The notes: generated by a model from the letters alone, not told the origin. DNA of 64,000 nt from Nisaea sp. (GCF_017640745.1 NZ_JAEPQA010000016.1:47465-111464); one strand, 5' to 3'. Shown: positions 9,865-19,519, numbered from the stretch's first letter. Numbers and translations are program-made.

Positions 9865-10731
9865 TTATCCCTTCAGCAACGAGCGCAGATAGAGACCGTA
9901 ACCGCTCTTCGCCAGCGGATCGGCCAGCTTCAGGAGCTGCGCGTCGTCAATATAGCCCATATGGTGGGCGATTTCCTCGACGCACGCAATTTTCAGGCCC
10001 TGCCGCTCCTCGACGGTGCGCACGAACTCGGACGCCTGCAGCAACGAGTCATGCGTGCCGGTGTCGAGCCAGGCATAGCCGCGGCCCATGCGCTCGACAT
10101 GCAGGTCGCCGCGCTCGAGATAGACCTTGTTGACGTCGGTGATCTCGAGCTCGCCACGCGGCGACGGCTTGATCGACTTGGCGATCTCGACCACGTCCCG
10201 GTCGTAGAAATAGAGCCCGGTGACCGCCCAGTTGGACTTCGGATTGGCCGGCTTCTCGACGATCTCTTCCGCCTTGCCGTCCTTGTCGAAGGAGACGACG
10301 CCGTAACGCTCCGGATCGCTGACATAATAGCCGTAGACCGAGGCGCCGGTCTCGCGGTCGGCCGAGCGCTGCAGCATCTCGGTCAGGCCATGGCCGTAGA
10401 AGATGTTGTCGCCGAGAATCAGCGCCGACCGGTCGTCGCCGATGAAGCTCTCGCCGATGATGAAGGCCTGCGCCAGTCCGTCCGGCGAGGGCTGGACGCG
10501 GTATTCGAGGCTGATGCCCCACTGGCTGCCGTCGCCGAGCAGCCGCTTGAAACCTTCCTGGTCCGCCGGGGTGGTGATGATCAGGATGTCCTTGATCCCC
10601 GCCAGCATCAGCGTGCTCAGCGGATAGTAGATCATCGGCTTGTCGTAGACCGGCAGGATCTGCTTGCTAACGCTCACGGTCAGCGGATAAAGCCGTGTGC
10701 CGGACCCGCCGGCGAGGATGATCCCTTTCAT
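9865..10731 (-). CDS. rfbA: Glucose-1-phosphate thymidylyltransferase
   Basis: 288 residues from the ATG at 10731 ([18 protein letters not shown]), preceded by GGGAGAGG. It makes dTDP-glucose from dTTP and glucose-1-phosphate, the first step of dTDP-L-rhamnose synthesis. The N-terminal GGSGTRLYP nucleotide-binding signature, the [15 protein letters not shown] segment and the NIFYGHGL loop are all typical of RmlA, and the length matches the family. It is the last of four rhamnose genes on this strand (rfbC, rfbB, rfbD, rfbA), with a 21-base gap from rfbD. Confidence 0.97.
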   Translation of the reverse strand: MKGIILAGGSGTRLYPLTVSVSKQILPVYDKPMIYYPLSTLMLAGIKDILIITTPADQEGFKRLLGDGSQWGISLEYRVQPSPDGLAQAFIIGESFIGDDRSALILGDNIFYGHGLTEMLQRSADRETGASVYGYYVSDPERYGVVSFDKDGKAEEIVEKPANPKSNWAVTGLYFYDRDVVEIAKSIKPSPRGELEITDVNKVYLERGDLHVERMGRGYAWLDTGTHDSLLQASEFVRTVEERQGLKIACVEEIAHHMGYIDDAQLLKLADPLAKSGYGLYLRSLLKG

Positions 10732-10752
10732 CCCTCTCCCTTTCCTAATCAC

Positions 10753-11631
10753 TCATTCTCCGGCCAGCAGCACGTCGAGCACCTCGTCGAGGCCGTCCTG
10801 CCAGGGCCGCCGCGGCACGTTGAAGGCCGCGATGATCTTCGCACAATCCATCACCGAATTTGCCGGCCGTTTCGCCGGCGTCGGATACTCGCTCGACGGG
10901 ATCGCCGCCACCGACGGGCGCCGTCCCCAGACCTTTTCCGCGCGGGCGAAGATCGCCTCGGCGAAACCGTGCCAGCTGGTCCGGCCCTCCGCCGTGAAAT
11001 GGTAGGTGCCCCAGCCGTCGCGCTTGCCGTCCCGGATGCGGCTGGCGATGGTCAGGATCGCGTCCGCGATGTCGCCGGCGGACGTCGGCGCGCCGAACTG
11101 GTCGGCGACCACGCGCAGTTCGTCGCGGTCCCTGCCGACCCGCAGCATGGTCTTCACGAAATTGCCGCCATGCGCGGCATAGACCCAGGAGGTGCGCAGG
11201 ATGACATGCTCGGGCAGCGCCGCGCGCACCGCCTGCTCACCGGCCTCCTTCGAGGCGCCGTAGACGCCGAGCGGTGCCACCGGGTCGCTCTCGACCCACG
11301 GCCCGTCCTTGGTTCCATCGAAAACGTAGTCGGTCGAGATATGGATCAGCGGGATGCCCGCATCCTTCGCCGCCGCGGCGAGATTGGCCGGGCCGTCGCG
11401 GTTGATCGCGTAGGCCGCGTCCCGGTCCTCCTCGGCCTTGTCGACCGCGGTATAGGCCGCCGCGTTGACGATCAGCGACGGTTTCGCCGCCTGCACCGCC
11501 GCCCGAACCGCCGACGCGTCGGAGATATCGAGATCGGCGCGAACCAGTCCCTTCGCCTCGTGTCCGTGCTTCGCGGCGCGCGCGAGCAGTTCGGTCCCGA
11601 CCTGTCCGCCGGCGCCGGTGACGAGGATCAT
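10753..11631 (-). CDS. rfbD: dTDP-4-dehydrorhamnose reductase
   Basis: 292 residues from the ATG at 11631 (MILVTGAGGQVGTEL). It performs the last step of dTDP-L-rhamnose synthesis, NAD(P)H reduction of dTDP-4-dehydro-L-rhamnose. The Rossmann motif GAGGQVG, the ISTDYVFDG strand and YGASKEAGE with the catalytic Tyr-x3-Lys are all visible. It follows rfbB with only 4 bases between them, so translation is likely coupled. Frames extending further upstream lie inside rfbB and were not used. Confidence 0.97.
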   Translation of the reverse strand: MILVTGAGGQVGTELLARAAKHGHEAKGLVRADLDISDASAVRAAVQAAKPSLIVNAAAYTAVDKAEEDRDAAYAINRDGPANLAAAAKDAGIPLIHISTDYVFDGTKDGPWVESDPVAPLGVYGASKEAGEQAVRAALPEHVILRTSWVYAAHGGNFVKTMLRVGRDRDELRVVADQFGAPTSAGDIADAILTIASRIRDGKRDGWGTYHFTAEGRTSWHGFAEAIFARAEKVWGRRPSVAAIPSSEYPTPAKRPANSVMDCAKIIAAFNVPRRPWQDGLDEVLDVLLAGE

Positions 11632-11635
11632 GGCG

Positions 11636-12709
11636 TTACCCCTTGGAGCCGGTGCCGAGGCGCTGGCCGGAATATTTCCGGTCAAGGATCGGCTGCCACC
11701 AGTCCTTGCGGTCGAGATACCACTGGACGGTCTTGCGCAGCCCGCTCTCGAAGCTCTCCGACGGCTCCCAGCCGAGTTCGGCCTTGATCTTGGAGGCGTC
11801 GATCGCATACCGGAAATCGTGCCCCGGGCGGTCGGTCACATAGGTGATCTGATCGGAATATTTCTTCCCGCCCTGCTGCGGCACCAGCTCATCGAGCAGC
11901 GAGCAGATGCCAGTCACGACATCAATGTTCTTCCGCTCCTCGTTGCCGCCGATATTGTAGCTCTCGCCCGGCACACCCTTCGAGCAGACGGTCCAGAGCG
12001 CACGGGCATGATCGTCGACATAGAGCCAGTCGCGCACGTTCTCGCCCTTGCCGTAGACCGGGAGCGGTTCGCCCGCGAGACCCTTGATGATCATCAGCGG
12101 GATGAGCTTTTCCGGGAAATGGTAGGGCCCGTAATTGTTCGAGCAGTTGGAGAGTACGGTCGGCAGGCCGTAGGTCTCCATCCAGGCGCGCACCAGATGG
12201 TCGGACGAGGCCTTGCTCGCGGAATAGGGCGAGCGCGGGTCGTAGGCAGTCTCCTCGGTGAAGAGCCCCTCGTCGCCGAGCGAGCCGAACACCTCGTCGG
12301 TCGAGATGTGGTGGAAGCGGAAGGTCGTCTTCACCGCATCCGGCGCCGCGTTCCAGTATTTCCGCGATGCTTCGAGCATCGTGTAGGTGCCGACGATATT
12401 GGTCTGGATGAAGTCCGCCGGACCGTCGATCGAACGGTCGACATGGCTTTCGGCGGCGAGATGCATCACCGCGTCCGGCTTGTGCTTCGCGAAGATCCGG
12501 TCGAGCGCCGCGGCATCGCAGATATCGGCCTGCTCGAAGGCGTAGCGGTCCGAAGAGCTGACCTCGTCGAGCGAGGCGAGGTTCGCCGCGTAGGTCAGCT
12601 TGTCGAGATTGACCACCTTCACGTCCGTGTCGGCGATCAGGTGACGGATGACCGCGGAGCCGATGAAGCCGGCGCCCCCGGTGACGATGACGGTCTTGAT
12701 GTCGCTCAC
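11636..12709 (-). CDS. rfbB: dTDP-glucose 4,6-dehydratase
   Basis: 357 residues, GTG start at 12709 with GAGGAAGA seven bases upstream. It converts dTDP-glucose to dTDP-4-keto-6-deoxyglucose using bound NAD. Visible signatures are the [11 protein letters not shown] nucleotide loop, [12 protein letters not shown] (the Thr-Asp-Glu active-site triplet) and [11 protein letters not shown] with the catalytic Tyr and Lys, then [17 protein letters not shown]. It lies 12 bases after rfbC in the rhamnose operon. Confidence 0.98.
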   Translation of the reverse strand: MSDIKTVIVTGGAGFIGSAVIRHLIADTDVKVVNLDKLTYAANLASLDEVSSSDRYAFEQADICDAAALDRIFAKHKPDAVMHLAAESHVDRSIDGPADFIQTNIVGTYTMLEASRKYWNAAPDAVKTTFRFHHISTDEVFGSLGDEGLFTEETAYDPRSPYSASKASSDHLVRAWMETYGLPTVLSNCSNNYGPYHFPEKLIPLMIIKGLAGEPLPVYGKGENVRDWLYVDDHARALWTVCSKGVPGESYNIGGNEERKNIDVVTGICSLLDELVPQQGGKKYSDQITYVTDRPGHDFRYAIDASKIKAELGWEPSESFESGLRKTVQWYLDRKDWWQPILDRKYSGQRLGTGSKG

Positions 12710-12721
12710 GGTCGGTCTTCC

Positions 12722-13282
12722 TCAGGCTTCGTAAATGAACGGGCTGTCGAATTCGGCGAAGGGCTGATAGGCCTCGTCCTTCGCCGAGAGGATCGGCGCG
12801 CCGTCGAGCGGCCAGTCGATGCCGAGCGCCGGATCGTTCCAGGTCAGGCCGCCCTCGCAGTCCGGCGCGTACTTGCCGGTGACCTTGTAGAGCACCTCGG
12901 TATTTTCCTCGATGGTGCAGAACCCGTGCGCGAAGCCGACCGGCACCAGGATCTGGTTCCATTCGTCCGCGCTGATCGTCCGCCCGACCCACTTGCCGTA
13001 GGTCGGCGAGCCCTTGCGGATATCGACCGCGACATCGAAAATCGCGCCGCGGATCACCCGGACGAGCTTGTCCTGGCCGTGCGGCGGGGTCTGGAAATGC
13101 AGCCCGCGCAGGGTGCCTTTCGGTGCCGAGAAGGAGTGATTGTCCTGGATGAAGGTGTAGTCGAGACCGGCAGCCTCGAAGGCGCCCCGGTTATAGGTCT
13201 CGGAGAAAAATCCACGATGGTCGCCGAACTTTTTCGGCGTGATGATCTTGACGTCCGAGATCTCTAGCGGCTCGACCTGCAA
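12722..13282 (-). CDS. rfbC: dTDP-4-dehydrorhamnose 3,5-epimerase
   Basis: 186 residues if the TTG at 13282 is used. This start has a GGGGAGA ribosome site, gives the usual RmlC N-terminus (QVEPLEISDVKIITPKKFGD) and avoids overlap with the divergent glycosyltransferase. It is a cupin-fold epimerase acting on C3 and C5 of dTDP-4-keto-6-deoxyglucose. The motifs DHRGFFSETYN, DNHSFS, GTLRGLHFQ and DIRKGSPTYGKW are typical and the length matches the family. It is first in the rfbC-rfbB-rfbD-rfbA operon; the promoter must lie in the ~120 bases between it and the divergent gene at 13404. Confidence 0.95.
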   Translation of the reverse strand: MQVEPLEISDVKIITPKKFGDHRGFFSETYNRGAFEAAGLDYTFIQDNHSFSAPKGTLRGLHFQTPPHGQDKLVRVIRGAIFDVAVDIRKGSPTYGKWVGRTISADEWNQILVPVGFAHGFCTIEENTEVLYKVTGKYAPDCEGGLTWNDPALGIDWPLDGAPILSAKDEAYQPFAEFDSPFIYEA

Positions 13283-13403
13283 GGCCCTGTCTCCCCTTGG
13301 ATTTACGCGGCCTTCAGGGCCTGCGGGGCTATAGCATGCACGCCGCGACGGCGGCAAGCGGCGAGCCCTTGGCGCCTGCCGCGAATCGTGGCACATCAGA
13401 GCG

Positions 13404-14282
13404 ATGAGCGACCTCACGCCCCCGACCGACCGCCCCGCCTGCGCCGTCGTCATCGTCAGTTACCATACCGGCCCGTGCCTGATGGACTGCATCCGCTCTG
13501 TGCTCGGCGAGGCATCTGCGCGCGAAATCGTCGTCGTCGACAACGGCAATCCGGAAGAGACCGTCGAGGAACTCCGCGCGCTCGCGGAACGCGAAGAGCG
13601 CGTGACGCTGCTGACCGGGCACGGCAATGTCGGCTTCGGCCGGGCCTGCAACATGGGCGCGCGCGCGACGTCGAGCCCCTATCTGCTGCTGCTCAATCCC
13701 GATTCCGTGCTGAAGCCCGGCGCGCTGGACGGTGCTTTGGCGCGGCTCGCCGAACGGCCCGACATCTCCCTCTATACGGTCCGGGTCGAGAATCCCGACG
13801 GCAGCGAGCAGCGTGGCTGCCGGCGCAACCTGATGACGCCGTGGACCTGCCTCGTCGAGGTTTCCGGCCTTTACCGTCTCGGCTTCAAGCGGATCAACCT
13901 GCACGGTACGCCGTCACCCGACGGGCTGACGGAGGTGGAGTGCATCTCCGGCTCGTTCCTGCTCTTCCCGCGGCGCGTCTTCGAGAAGATCGGCGGGATG
14001 GACGAGGATTACTTCCTCCATATGGAAGACGTCGATGTCTGCTACCGGGTGCGCGCGTCCGGCGGACATATCTGGTTCGACCCGACGCTTGCGGCCACCC
14101 ACGCCCAGGGCACCAGCGACACGACCGGGATTTTTATCGAAAAACAGAAAACGCTGGGCGGAACACTCTATTTTTCAAAGCATTTCGGCGGCTGGAAAAA
14201 TCCATTGGTTGCCCTCGTCAATCTTGCGCTTTGGGCACGATATGCTCTTATTTTCATAAGGTTACGCGCCAAGAACATCTGA
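13404..14282 (+). CDS. GT2 family glycosyltransferase (rhamnosyltransferase-like)
   Basis: 292 residues. The GT-A fold begins CAVVIVSYHTG, with VVDNGNPEE and LLLNPDSVLKP (metal-binding Asp-x-Asp/Ser region) and a later GGMDEDYFLHMEDVDVC, the pattern of WbbL/RfbF-like rhamnosyltransferases. It lacks an obvious membrane segment apart from a hydrophobic C-terminal tail (LVALVNLALWARYALIFI), which may bring it to the membrane. It is divergent from rfbC, so it shares that promoter region and probably uses the dTDP-rhamnose made by the neighbouring operon. The acceptor is unknown. Confidence 0.92.
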   Translation: MSDLTPPTDRPACAVVIVSYHTGPCLMDCIRSVLGEASAREIVVVDNGNPEETVEELRALAEREERVTLLTGHGNVGFGRACNMGARATSSPYLLLLNPDSVLKPGALDGALARLAERPDISLYTVRVENPDGSEQRGCRRNLMTPWTCLVEVSGLYRLGFKRINLHGTPSPDGLTEVECISGSFLLFPRRVFEKIGGMDEDYFLHMEDVDVCYRVRASGGHIWFDPTLAATHAQGTSDTTGIFIEKQKTLGGTLYFSKHFGGWKNPLVALVNLALWARYALIFIRLRAKNI

Positions 14283-14447
14283 TCCCGTCGATCTGACATG
14301 TCCCTCGACCACGGCAATACACACATACTCAAAAAGGATTCTATTGCTGCTTGTTTTATTATTAATTTTATGTAAATTTCTGATCATTGCCATAAAGGCG
14401 ACGCTATCTCCCGTCGGTTTGCACCCCAGAAAGGACCGGTACAGACC

Positions 14448-17024
14448 ATGCTCGACGCCCAGCTTGTTTCCTCCGAAACCGCTCCCGCTTCCCGTGCCGC
14501 GCAGACGGTCTTTTTCGTAGACCATGAAATCCTCGATCCGGAAATCCTGCTCGCAGGGCTGGCTTCCGGAACCGCCGTTCATTACCTGCCGCGCGTTGGC
14601 AACGCGCTTGACGCGATGGCAGCCGCGCTGGAGGCGCACGACGAGAGCGCCCGGCATGTCGTCATCCTGGCGCATGGCTCGGCCGGCACGCTGAGGCTCT
14701 CCGGCCGGAAGATCGACATTCGTGCCCTCCGGCGCGACGTGCGGCGGCTCGCTCGGATCCGTGAAGCGCTTGCGAAAGACGCCGAGATCACCCTGCTGGC
14801 CTGCGCGACGGGGGCAGGTGCCATCGGACGCGCCTTCCTCAGGACTCTCGAGGATGCGCTCGACGCCACCGTACACGGCGCGCATGACGAGGTCGGCGGG
14901 GCTGCCGGCTGGAAAGCTCTGCCTGCGGCGCAGAATCATGTCAGCGCAGCGGCGCTCGCGCTCTACCCGCACCGGCTGGGACTTCTGGTCGAGGGCAACC
15001 AGATCACCGCCGTCGACGAGACGCTGAGCGGTGGCAGTTCGGATGACCAAATCAACGGCTACGGCGGCAACGACCTTCTGATCGGTCTGGCCGACGGTGA
15101 CCGGTTGAACGGCGGCGACGGCAACGACACCCTCTCGGGGGGATCGGGTGCGGATACCATGTCCGGCGCGGCCGGAGACGACGTCCTCGTGATCAATGAC
15201 GGCGACCTCGACCATACAACCTTCATTGAGTTGATCGACGGCGGTACGGGCAACGACGTCGTTCAGCTGGGCACCGGATCCTATCTCCTCACCCGCGCCA
15301 ACATCTCCAACGTCGAGACAATTTCAGGCAGCTCGGGCGCAGACACGATCACGGCCCACGCCTCGACCGCGCAGAACTATGCGCTCGGCGGCGGCGACGA
15401 CGTCATCACCGGCAGCAGCGGGGCGGATACGATTTCCGGTGAGGCCGGCAACGATTCCATCTTCGGACTCGCCGGCGACGACGTGATCTCCGGCGGAGAC
15501 GGTGCCGACAGCCTGGTCGGTGGCGGCGGGACCGATCTCCTGGCGGGCGGCGCCGGCAACGACACCTTTGCCGGGACCGTATCCGAGTTCAACGGCGATA
15601 CCATCTCCGGACTCGAGGCCGGCGATCAGATCCTCATCACGGGCAACACCAGCCTGGCAACCAGCCTGAACGGGACGACCCTCGGATCCACCATCAACCT
15701 TGGCAGCGGCACGCTGAATTTCTCCGGTGCGGCAAGCAACCTGCAGATCACCGGGACGGTGTCAGGCGGCAACTCGGTCCTGACCTTCGCCGTTCCGGCA
15801 ACCAGCACCCCGAGTTCCGGCAATGGTTCCACCAGTGGCCCGGTCACCGTCTCGGACAGCGCGCAGGACACGGTGACCGGCGGCGCGCGGACCATTGCCA
15901 ACACCGGCTCCACATCCGGGTCGGCGGCAATCATCGAGAATACCGGCAATAGCGGTAACTTGGTCACCGCGACGCTTCCGCCCTCCGTCACCATCACCTC
16001 GGAAGGCCCGGCGACGGCACAATCCGGCAGCGGCGCGGCCACCACGCTGGTCAGCGCCATCACCGGGCGCAACTCGAGCGCCGGAACGGAGCTCGTCAGC
16101 GGCGCCCAGACCTATCTGAACAAGCTCGCGACGAGCACCACCCTCGATATCCGGACCATCGTGCCGACGACGACGGGCAGCTCGGTCAGCGAACCGATCG
16201 TGATCTCCGCAAGCGGCAGCGGCAACCAGTCCGAGGCCTTCGTCATCGACGTCCGGTCGATGCCCTCCGGTTCGACCCTGCAGCTCGACAATATCGAGTT
16301 CGCTTCCATCATCGGCCAGGCCACGGTGACCGGCGGGGCGGGCCAGAACTACGCGGTCGGCGACGACGCCACCCAGTTCATCTCGCTCGGCGCCGAGGAC
16401 GACACGCTCATGGGCGGCGGCGGCAACGACACGGTCGGCTCCGGCTGGGGCGAGGACATCCTGTACGGCAACAAGGGCGACGATTCCGTCTTCGGTGGCG
16501 GCGGGATGGACACGCTCTATGGCGGCCAGGGCGACGACACCGCCTTCGGCGGCAACGACAATGACGTGGTCTACGGCAACAAGGGCGACGACACGCTTTC
16601 CGGCGGCGAGAACGACGATCTGCTGTTCGGCGGCCAGGGCAACGATATCGTCTACGGCAACAGCGGCAACGACAGCCTCTCCGGAAATCTCGGGAACGAC
16701 ATGCTTTATGGCGGTCAGGGCAACGACGCCGTCTCCGGCGGCGACGGCAATGACATGATTGCGGGAAACGGGGGCGACGACACGCTCGCGGGCGGCAGCG
16801 GCGCCGACACCTTCGTCTTCTCCTTCGGCGGCGGCAATGACCGGGTGAGCGACTTCACGGCGGGCGAGGACAGCCTGCAATTTGAGAGCGGCCTGACCTA
16901 TACGGCGACGGAAAGTGACGGAAACACGGTGCTCACTCTTTCCGATGGCGGAACCGTGACGCTGATCGGCGTTGCGAAATCCGCGCTCGGCCTCGCCGCG
17001 AGCGCCGGGTGGGATCTTGCCTAG
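14448..17024 (+). CDS. DUF4347 domain protein with RTX calcium-binding repeats (secreted adhesin-like)
   Basis: 858 residues. Residues ~20-180 match the DUF4347 family (VFFVDHEILD, VVILAHGSAGTLRLSG, ITLLACATGAG), commonly found at the N-terminus of very large bacterial adhesins. Two RTX blocks follow: about residues 195-370 and about 645-790, with units such as GGNDTVGSG and YGGQGDD. They are separated by a ~250-residue serine/threonine/glycine-rich region without RTX motifs. The C-terminal ~65 residues (DTFVFSFGGGNDRVSDF onward) resemble type I secretion targeting ends. There is no classical signal peptide. Expected location: secreted or cell surface. The upstream 165 bases are AT-rich and likely hold its promoter; a strong hairpin follows the stop. 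Confidence 0.9.
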   Translation: MLDAQLVSSETAPASRAAQTVFFVDHEILDPEILLAGLASGTAVHYLPRVGNALDAMAAALEAHDESARHVVILAHGSAGTLRLSGRKIDIRALRRDVRRLARIREALAKDAEITLLACATGAGAIGRAFLRTLEDALDATVHGAHDEVGGAAGWKALPAAQNHVSAAALALYPHRLGLLVEGNQITAVDETLSGGSSDDQINGYGGNDLLIGLADGDRLNGGDGNDTLSGGSGADTMSGAAGDDVLVINDGDLDHTTFIELIDGGTGNDVVQLGTGSYLLTRANISNVETISGSSGADTITAHASTAQNYALGGGDDVITGSSGADTISGEAGNDSIFGLAGDDVISGGDGADSLVGGGGTDLLAGGAGNDTFAGTVSEFNGDTISGLEAGDQILITGNTSLATSLNGTTLGSTINLGSGTLNFSGAASNLQITGTVSGGNSVLTFAVPATSTPSSGNGSTSGPVTVSDSAQDTVTGGARTIANTGSTSGSAAIIENTGNSGNLVTATLPPSVTITSEGPATAQSGSGAATTLVSAITGRNSSAGTELVSGAQTYLNKLATSTTLDIRTIVPTTTGSSVSEPIVISASGSGNQSEAFVIDVRSMPSGSTLQLDNIEFASIIGQATVTGGAGQNYAVGDDATQFISLGAEDDTLMGGGGNDTVGSGWGEDILYGNKGDDSVFGGGGMDTLYGGQGDDTAFGGNDNDVVYGNKGDDTLSGGENDDLLFGGQGNDIVYGNSGNDSLSGNLGNDMLYGGQGNDAVSGGDGNDMIAGNGGDDTLAGGSGADTFVFSFGGGNDRVSDFTAGEDSLQFESGLTYTATESDGNTVLTLSDGGTVTLIGVAKSALGLAASAGWDLA

Positions 17025-17073
17025 GGCGGGACAACCGGTCCCTCGAGCCGGTACAGTACTGCCCTGAGCAACC

Positions 17074-17102
17074 GGAGCCCGGCACCCCCCGTGCCGGGCT
17101 CC
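17074..17102 (+). terminator. Strong hairpin after the DUF4347-RTX gene
   Basis: A perfect 12-base stem (GGAGCCCGGCAC / GTGCCGGGCTCC) with a five-C loop lies 50 bases after the stop at 17024. Only a short T-poor tail follows, so termination may be factor-assisted. It also sits just before the next gene's start. Confidence 0.7.
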
Positions 17103-17125
17103 TCCTTCGCCGGGGGGCAGCGCGC

Positions 17126-17563
17126 GTGATTACCGAACTGGGCGTCTATGGCGGGCTGTTTCTGCTCTGCTTCGCCGCCGCCACCTTCTTTCCGGCGCAA
17201 TCGGAGATCGGCCTCGCCGGCCTGATCCTGACCAGCGACTATTCCCTGCCCCTGCTGCTCGCGGTCGCCTCCGCCGGAAACACGCTCGGCTCGGTGGTGA
17301 ACTGGATCCTCGGCCGCTTCGTCGACCGCTTCAGCGACCGCAAATGGTTCCCGATCTCGCAGAAGCAGATGGACCGCGCCTGCGGCTGGTACCGGAAATA
17401 CGGGCAATGGAGCCTGCTGCTCAGCTGGGCGCCTTTCATCGGCGACCCGCTCACCTTCGCGGCGGGCATCCTGCGCGAACCGTTCTGGATGTTTTTTCTG
17501 CTGGTCGCGGTTGCGAAGACAGGGCGCTATCTCGTCGTGGCCTGGGCGGCGGGGGCGTTCTAG
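17126..17563 (+). CDS. YqaA-like small integral membrane protein (DedA/VTT-related)
   Basis: 145 residues from a GTG at 17126 preceded by a G-rich ribosome site; this matches the ~140-residue length of YqaA proteins. Frames further upstream run through the terminator hairpin and were rejected. Four hydrophobic segments are visible (GGLFLLCFAAATFF, LPLLLAVASAGNTLGS, YGQWSLLLSWAPFIGDPL, FWMFFLLVAVAKTGRYL). The N-x-L-G-S motif and G-D-P-L-T motif are the family's conserved features, shared with DedA-type lipid scramblases or transporters. Exact substrate unknown. Its stop overlaps the convergent glycosyltransferase by 4 bases. Confidence 0.82.
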   Translation: MITELGVYGGLFLLCFAAATFFPAQSEIGLAGLILTSDYSLPLLLAVASAGNTLGSVVNWILGRFVDRFSDRKWFPISQKQMDRACGWYRKYGQWSLLLSWAPFIGDPLTFAAGILREPFWMFFLLVAVAKTGRYLVVAWAAGAF

Positions 17564-18483
17564 CCGGCCTTCACACCACTCCGCCCGAGAAGCGCATGCA
17601 CAACCCCGCGGCCGATCGCGGCAAGTTTCTCCAGCTTATCGTCCTCCAGCAGGATCAGCTTGGCGAGATCGATGCCGATGGAGGCGAACTCGAAGGCAAA
17701 GAAGGCCGGCAGGTACAGGCCGTGGGCCCGCCAGACCCGCAGCCGGTTGCGGTAGATGTGGTAGCGGCGGAAGCTGGAATGGCTGTTGAAGCAGAATTTC
17801 CGGCCGAAGAGCGTCTTCTGCTCGTACTCGCCGAGCCGGTGCTGCAGCCGCGCATCGCCCACCGCGATCAGCTTCCATCCGGCGCGGCGCATGCGGAAGG
17901 CAAATTCGAAATCGATATAGTCGACGAAGAAATCCTCGCGCATCAGACCGACATCGCGGAACACCTCGGCCTTGACCAGGCTGCCCGAGGCCATGGCGAA
18001 GGCGACATCATCGAGCACGTCGCCCGGCCCGAAGCGCACCGGACGGAAGTGGAGCGCATGTTTCGACACATAGGCACGAGCCTTCAGAGTGCCTTCCTCG
18101 TCCCCGAGCAGCGGGGCCACCAGACCGATCCGCTCGCCTTCCGGGTGGGCGGCATGGGCCGACAGCATGGAAGCGACCATGTTCGGCTCCGGAATGCTGT
18201 CGTCATCCATCAACAGGATCCAGTCCGCACCGTCCTCCAGCGCGAAGCGGATGCCCTGGTTCTGCGCCGCCGCAAGACCGGCATTCTCATCGTTCCGGAT
18301 CAGCGTGATCCCGCCTCCGGAAGCTTCCGCGAGCGCGCCCAGCCGGCCGACCGCTTCTGCGTCCGAGCCGTTATCCACGACGACGGTCCGGCCAACCTGC
18401 GGCGCCAGCGCGTCCAGCGCGCGGAAGAGACGCTCGTCCGGCCGGTAAGAAACGACGACCGCGACGACGCTAGTCTGCTGCAT
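17560..18483 (-). CDS. GT2 family glycosyltransferase (rhamnosyltransferase-like)
   Basis: 307 residues from ATG 18483 (MQQTSVVAVVVSYRPD). The motifs VVVSYRPDERL, VVDNGSDAE, NDENAGLAAAQNQGI and ILLMDDDSIPEP (DDD metal site) match rhamnosyltransferases of the RfbF/WbbL group. The C-terminus includes a hydrophobic FFAFEFASIGIDLAKLILL stretch. It overlaps the end of the upstream glycosyltransferase gene by 14 bases on the same strand, so the two form a translationally coupled pair, presumably acting one after another on the same glycan. Confidence 0.92.
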   Translation of the reverse strand: MQQTSVVAVVVSYRPDERLFRALDALAPQVGRTVVVDNGSDAEAVGRLGALAEASGGGITLIRNDENAGLAAAQNQGIRFALEDGADWILLMDDDSIPEPNMVASMLSAHAAHPEGERIGLVAPLLGDEEGTLKARAYVSKHALHFRPVRFGPGDVLDDVAFAMASGSLVKAEVFRDVGLMREDFFVDYIDFEFAFRMRRAGWKLIAVGDARLQHRLGEYEQKTLFGRKFCFNSHSSFRRYHIYRNRLRVWRAHGLYLPAFFAFEFASIGIDLAKLILLEDDKLEKLAAIGRGVVHALLGRSGVKAG

Positions 18484-19519
18484 GCTCCACCCCAGATGGC
18501 GCACTGCCGTCCGCCCTGTTTTCCGACCGGATCTTTCTCCGGTCCCCCTTAGCCCCGCGCAGCTTCACGGGATTCCAGCTCAGCGCGCCGAGGAAATCGG
18601 CAAGGCCAGCCTTTCGCCTCCCTTGTATCTCCGACCGCTCCTTCATGACAGTGCGGAAGTTCACGAAAGCGTCACGGATCGCCCGGCGCCGGACCGGACC
18701 GTCACCGCGCACCGGGCCGAGCAGGATGATGAGCGCCAGCTGTGCCAGCAGCAGCGGCAGCACGAGCTGGAACACCGGCGCCGGCATACAGCGCAGGAAA
18801 GTCCAGATCCGGTTGCGGGTGATGTGATAGCGCGAGAAGTCCGAATTTACCCCCGCGATGGCTGATGCGACATGCCGGACCCGGGCGCGCGCGAGCTGAA
18901 TGCAGCGCTCGCCATTCAGCCGGAGCCGGAGGCCGAGATCGACATCCTCGTAATAGCAGAAGAAGCGCTCGGCGAAGCCGCCGACGGCAAGGAACGCGTC
19001 GCGCCGGTAGATTCCGGCGGCCGCGCAGGGCCCCATCACCTCGCCGTCCTCGGCGATCGTGCCGGCAGGCCGCATCCGGTCGCCGCGCCAGGCGAGGCCG
19101 AGCGGACTGTAGTGATCCCCGGCCCCGTCGAGCAGGCCGGGATTCTCGTCGAGCAGCTGGGTCGAACCGAAGACATGGACGCCGCGATAGCGCCGGGTCG
19201 CCGCCAGAACCTCCACGAGCCAGTCGGGCTCGGGAAAGGCATCGGGGTTGAGCAAGGCGAGCCACCCCCCCTCCGCCTTGCGCGCCAGAATATTGTTGCC
19301 GGCGGCGAAACCGAGATTGTCCGGGCTCCGCTCCAGTCTGGCCGGCACGGAGAGGACGGAGAGGTCGATCGCGATACCGTCCGACGAACCATTGTCGAGC
19401 ACGATCACCTCGAAGTCGCGGCAGCTCTGCGCCTCGAGGGCGGCAAGGCACCGGGGCAGGTGCGCGCCCGAATTATAGGCGACGACGAGGACGGAGAAAG
19501 TCGGTGCGCTGGCGGCCAT
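18470..19519 (-). CDS. GT2 family glycosyltransferase
   Basis: 349 residues from ATG 19519 (MAASAPTFSVLVVAYNSG). GT-A signatures VLVVAYNSG, VLDNGSSDG, NLGFAAGNN and LLNPDAFPEPDWL are present, followed by the ED acidic pair in CYYEDVDLGLRLRL. Like its downstream partner it has a hydrophobic region near the C-terminus (FQLVLPLLLAQLALIILLG), which suggests membrane association. It is first of a two-gene glycosyltransferase operon and lies ~80 bases downstream of a terminator hairpin on the same strand. Donor and acceptor sugars cannot be read from sequence. Confidence 0.92.
   Translation of the reverse strand: MAASAPTFSVLVVAYNSGAHLPRCLAALEAQSCRDFEVIVLDNGSSDGIAIDLSVLSVPARLERSPDNLGFAAGNNILARKAEGGWLALLNPDAFPEPDWLVEVLAATRRYRGVHVFGSTQLLDENPGLLDGAGDHYSPLGLAWRGDRMRPAGTIAEDGEVMGPCAAAGIYRRDAFLAVGGFAERFFCYYEDVDLGLRLRLNGERCIQLARARVRHVASAIAGVNSDFSRYHITRNRIWTFLRCMPAPVFQLVLPLLLAQLALIILLGPVRGDGPVRRRAIRDAFVNFRTVMKERSEIQGRRKAGLADFLGALSWNPVKLRGAKGDRRKIRSENRADGSAPSGVEHAAD

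Noticed and set aside
9733..11787. A 684-codon plus-strand open frame across rfbA and rfbD
   Set aside because: It runs opposite two textbook rhamnose genes and shows no protein signature.
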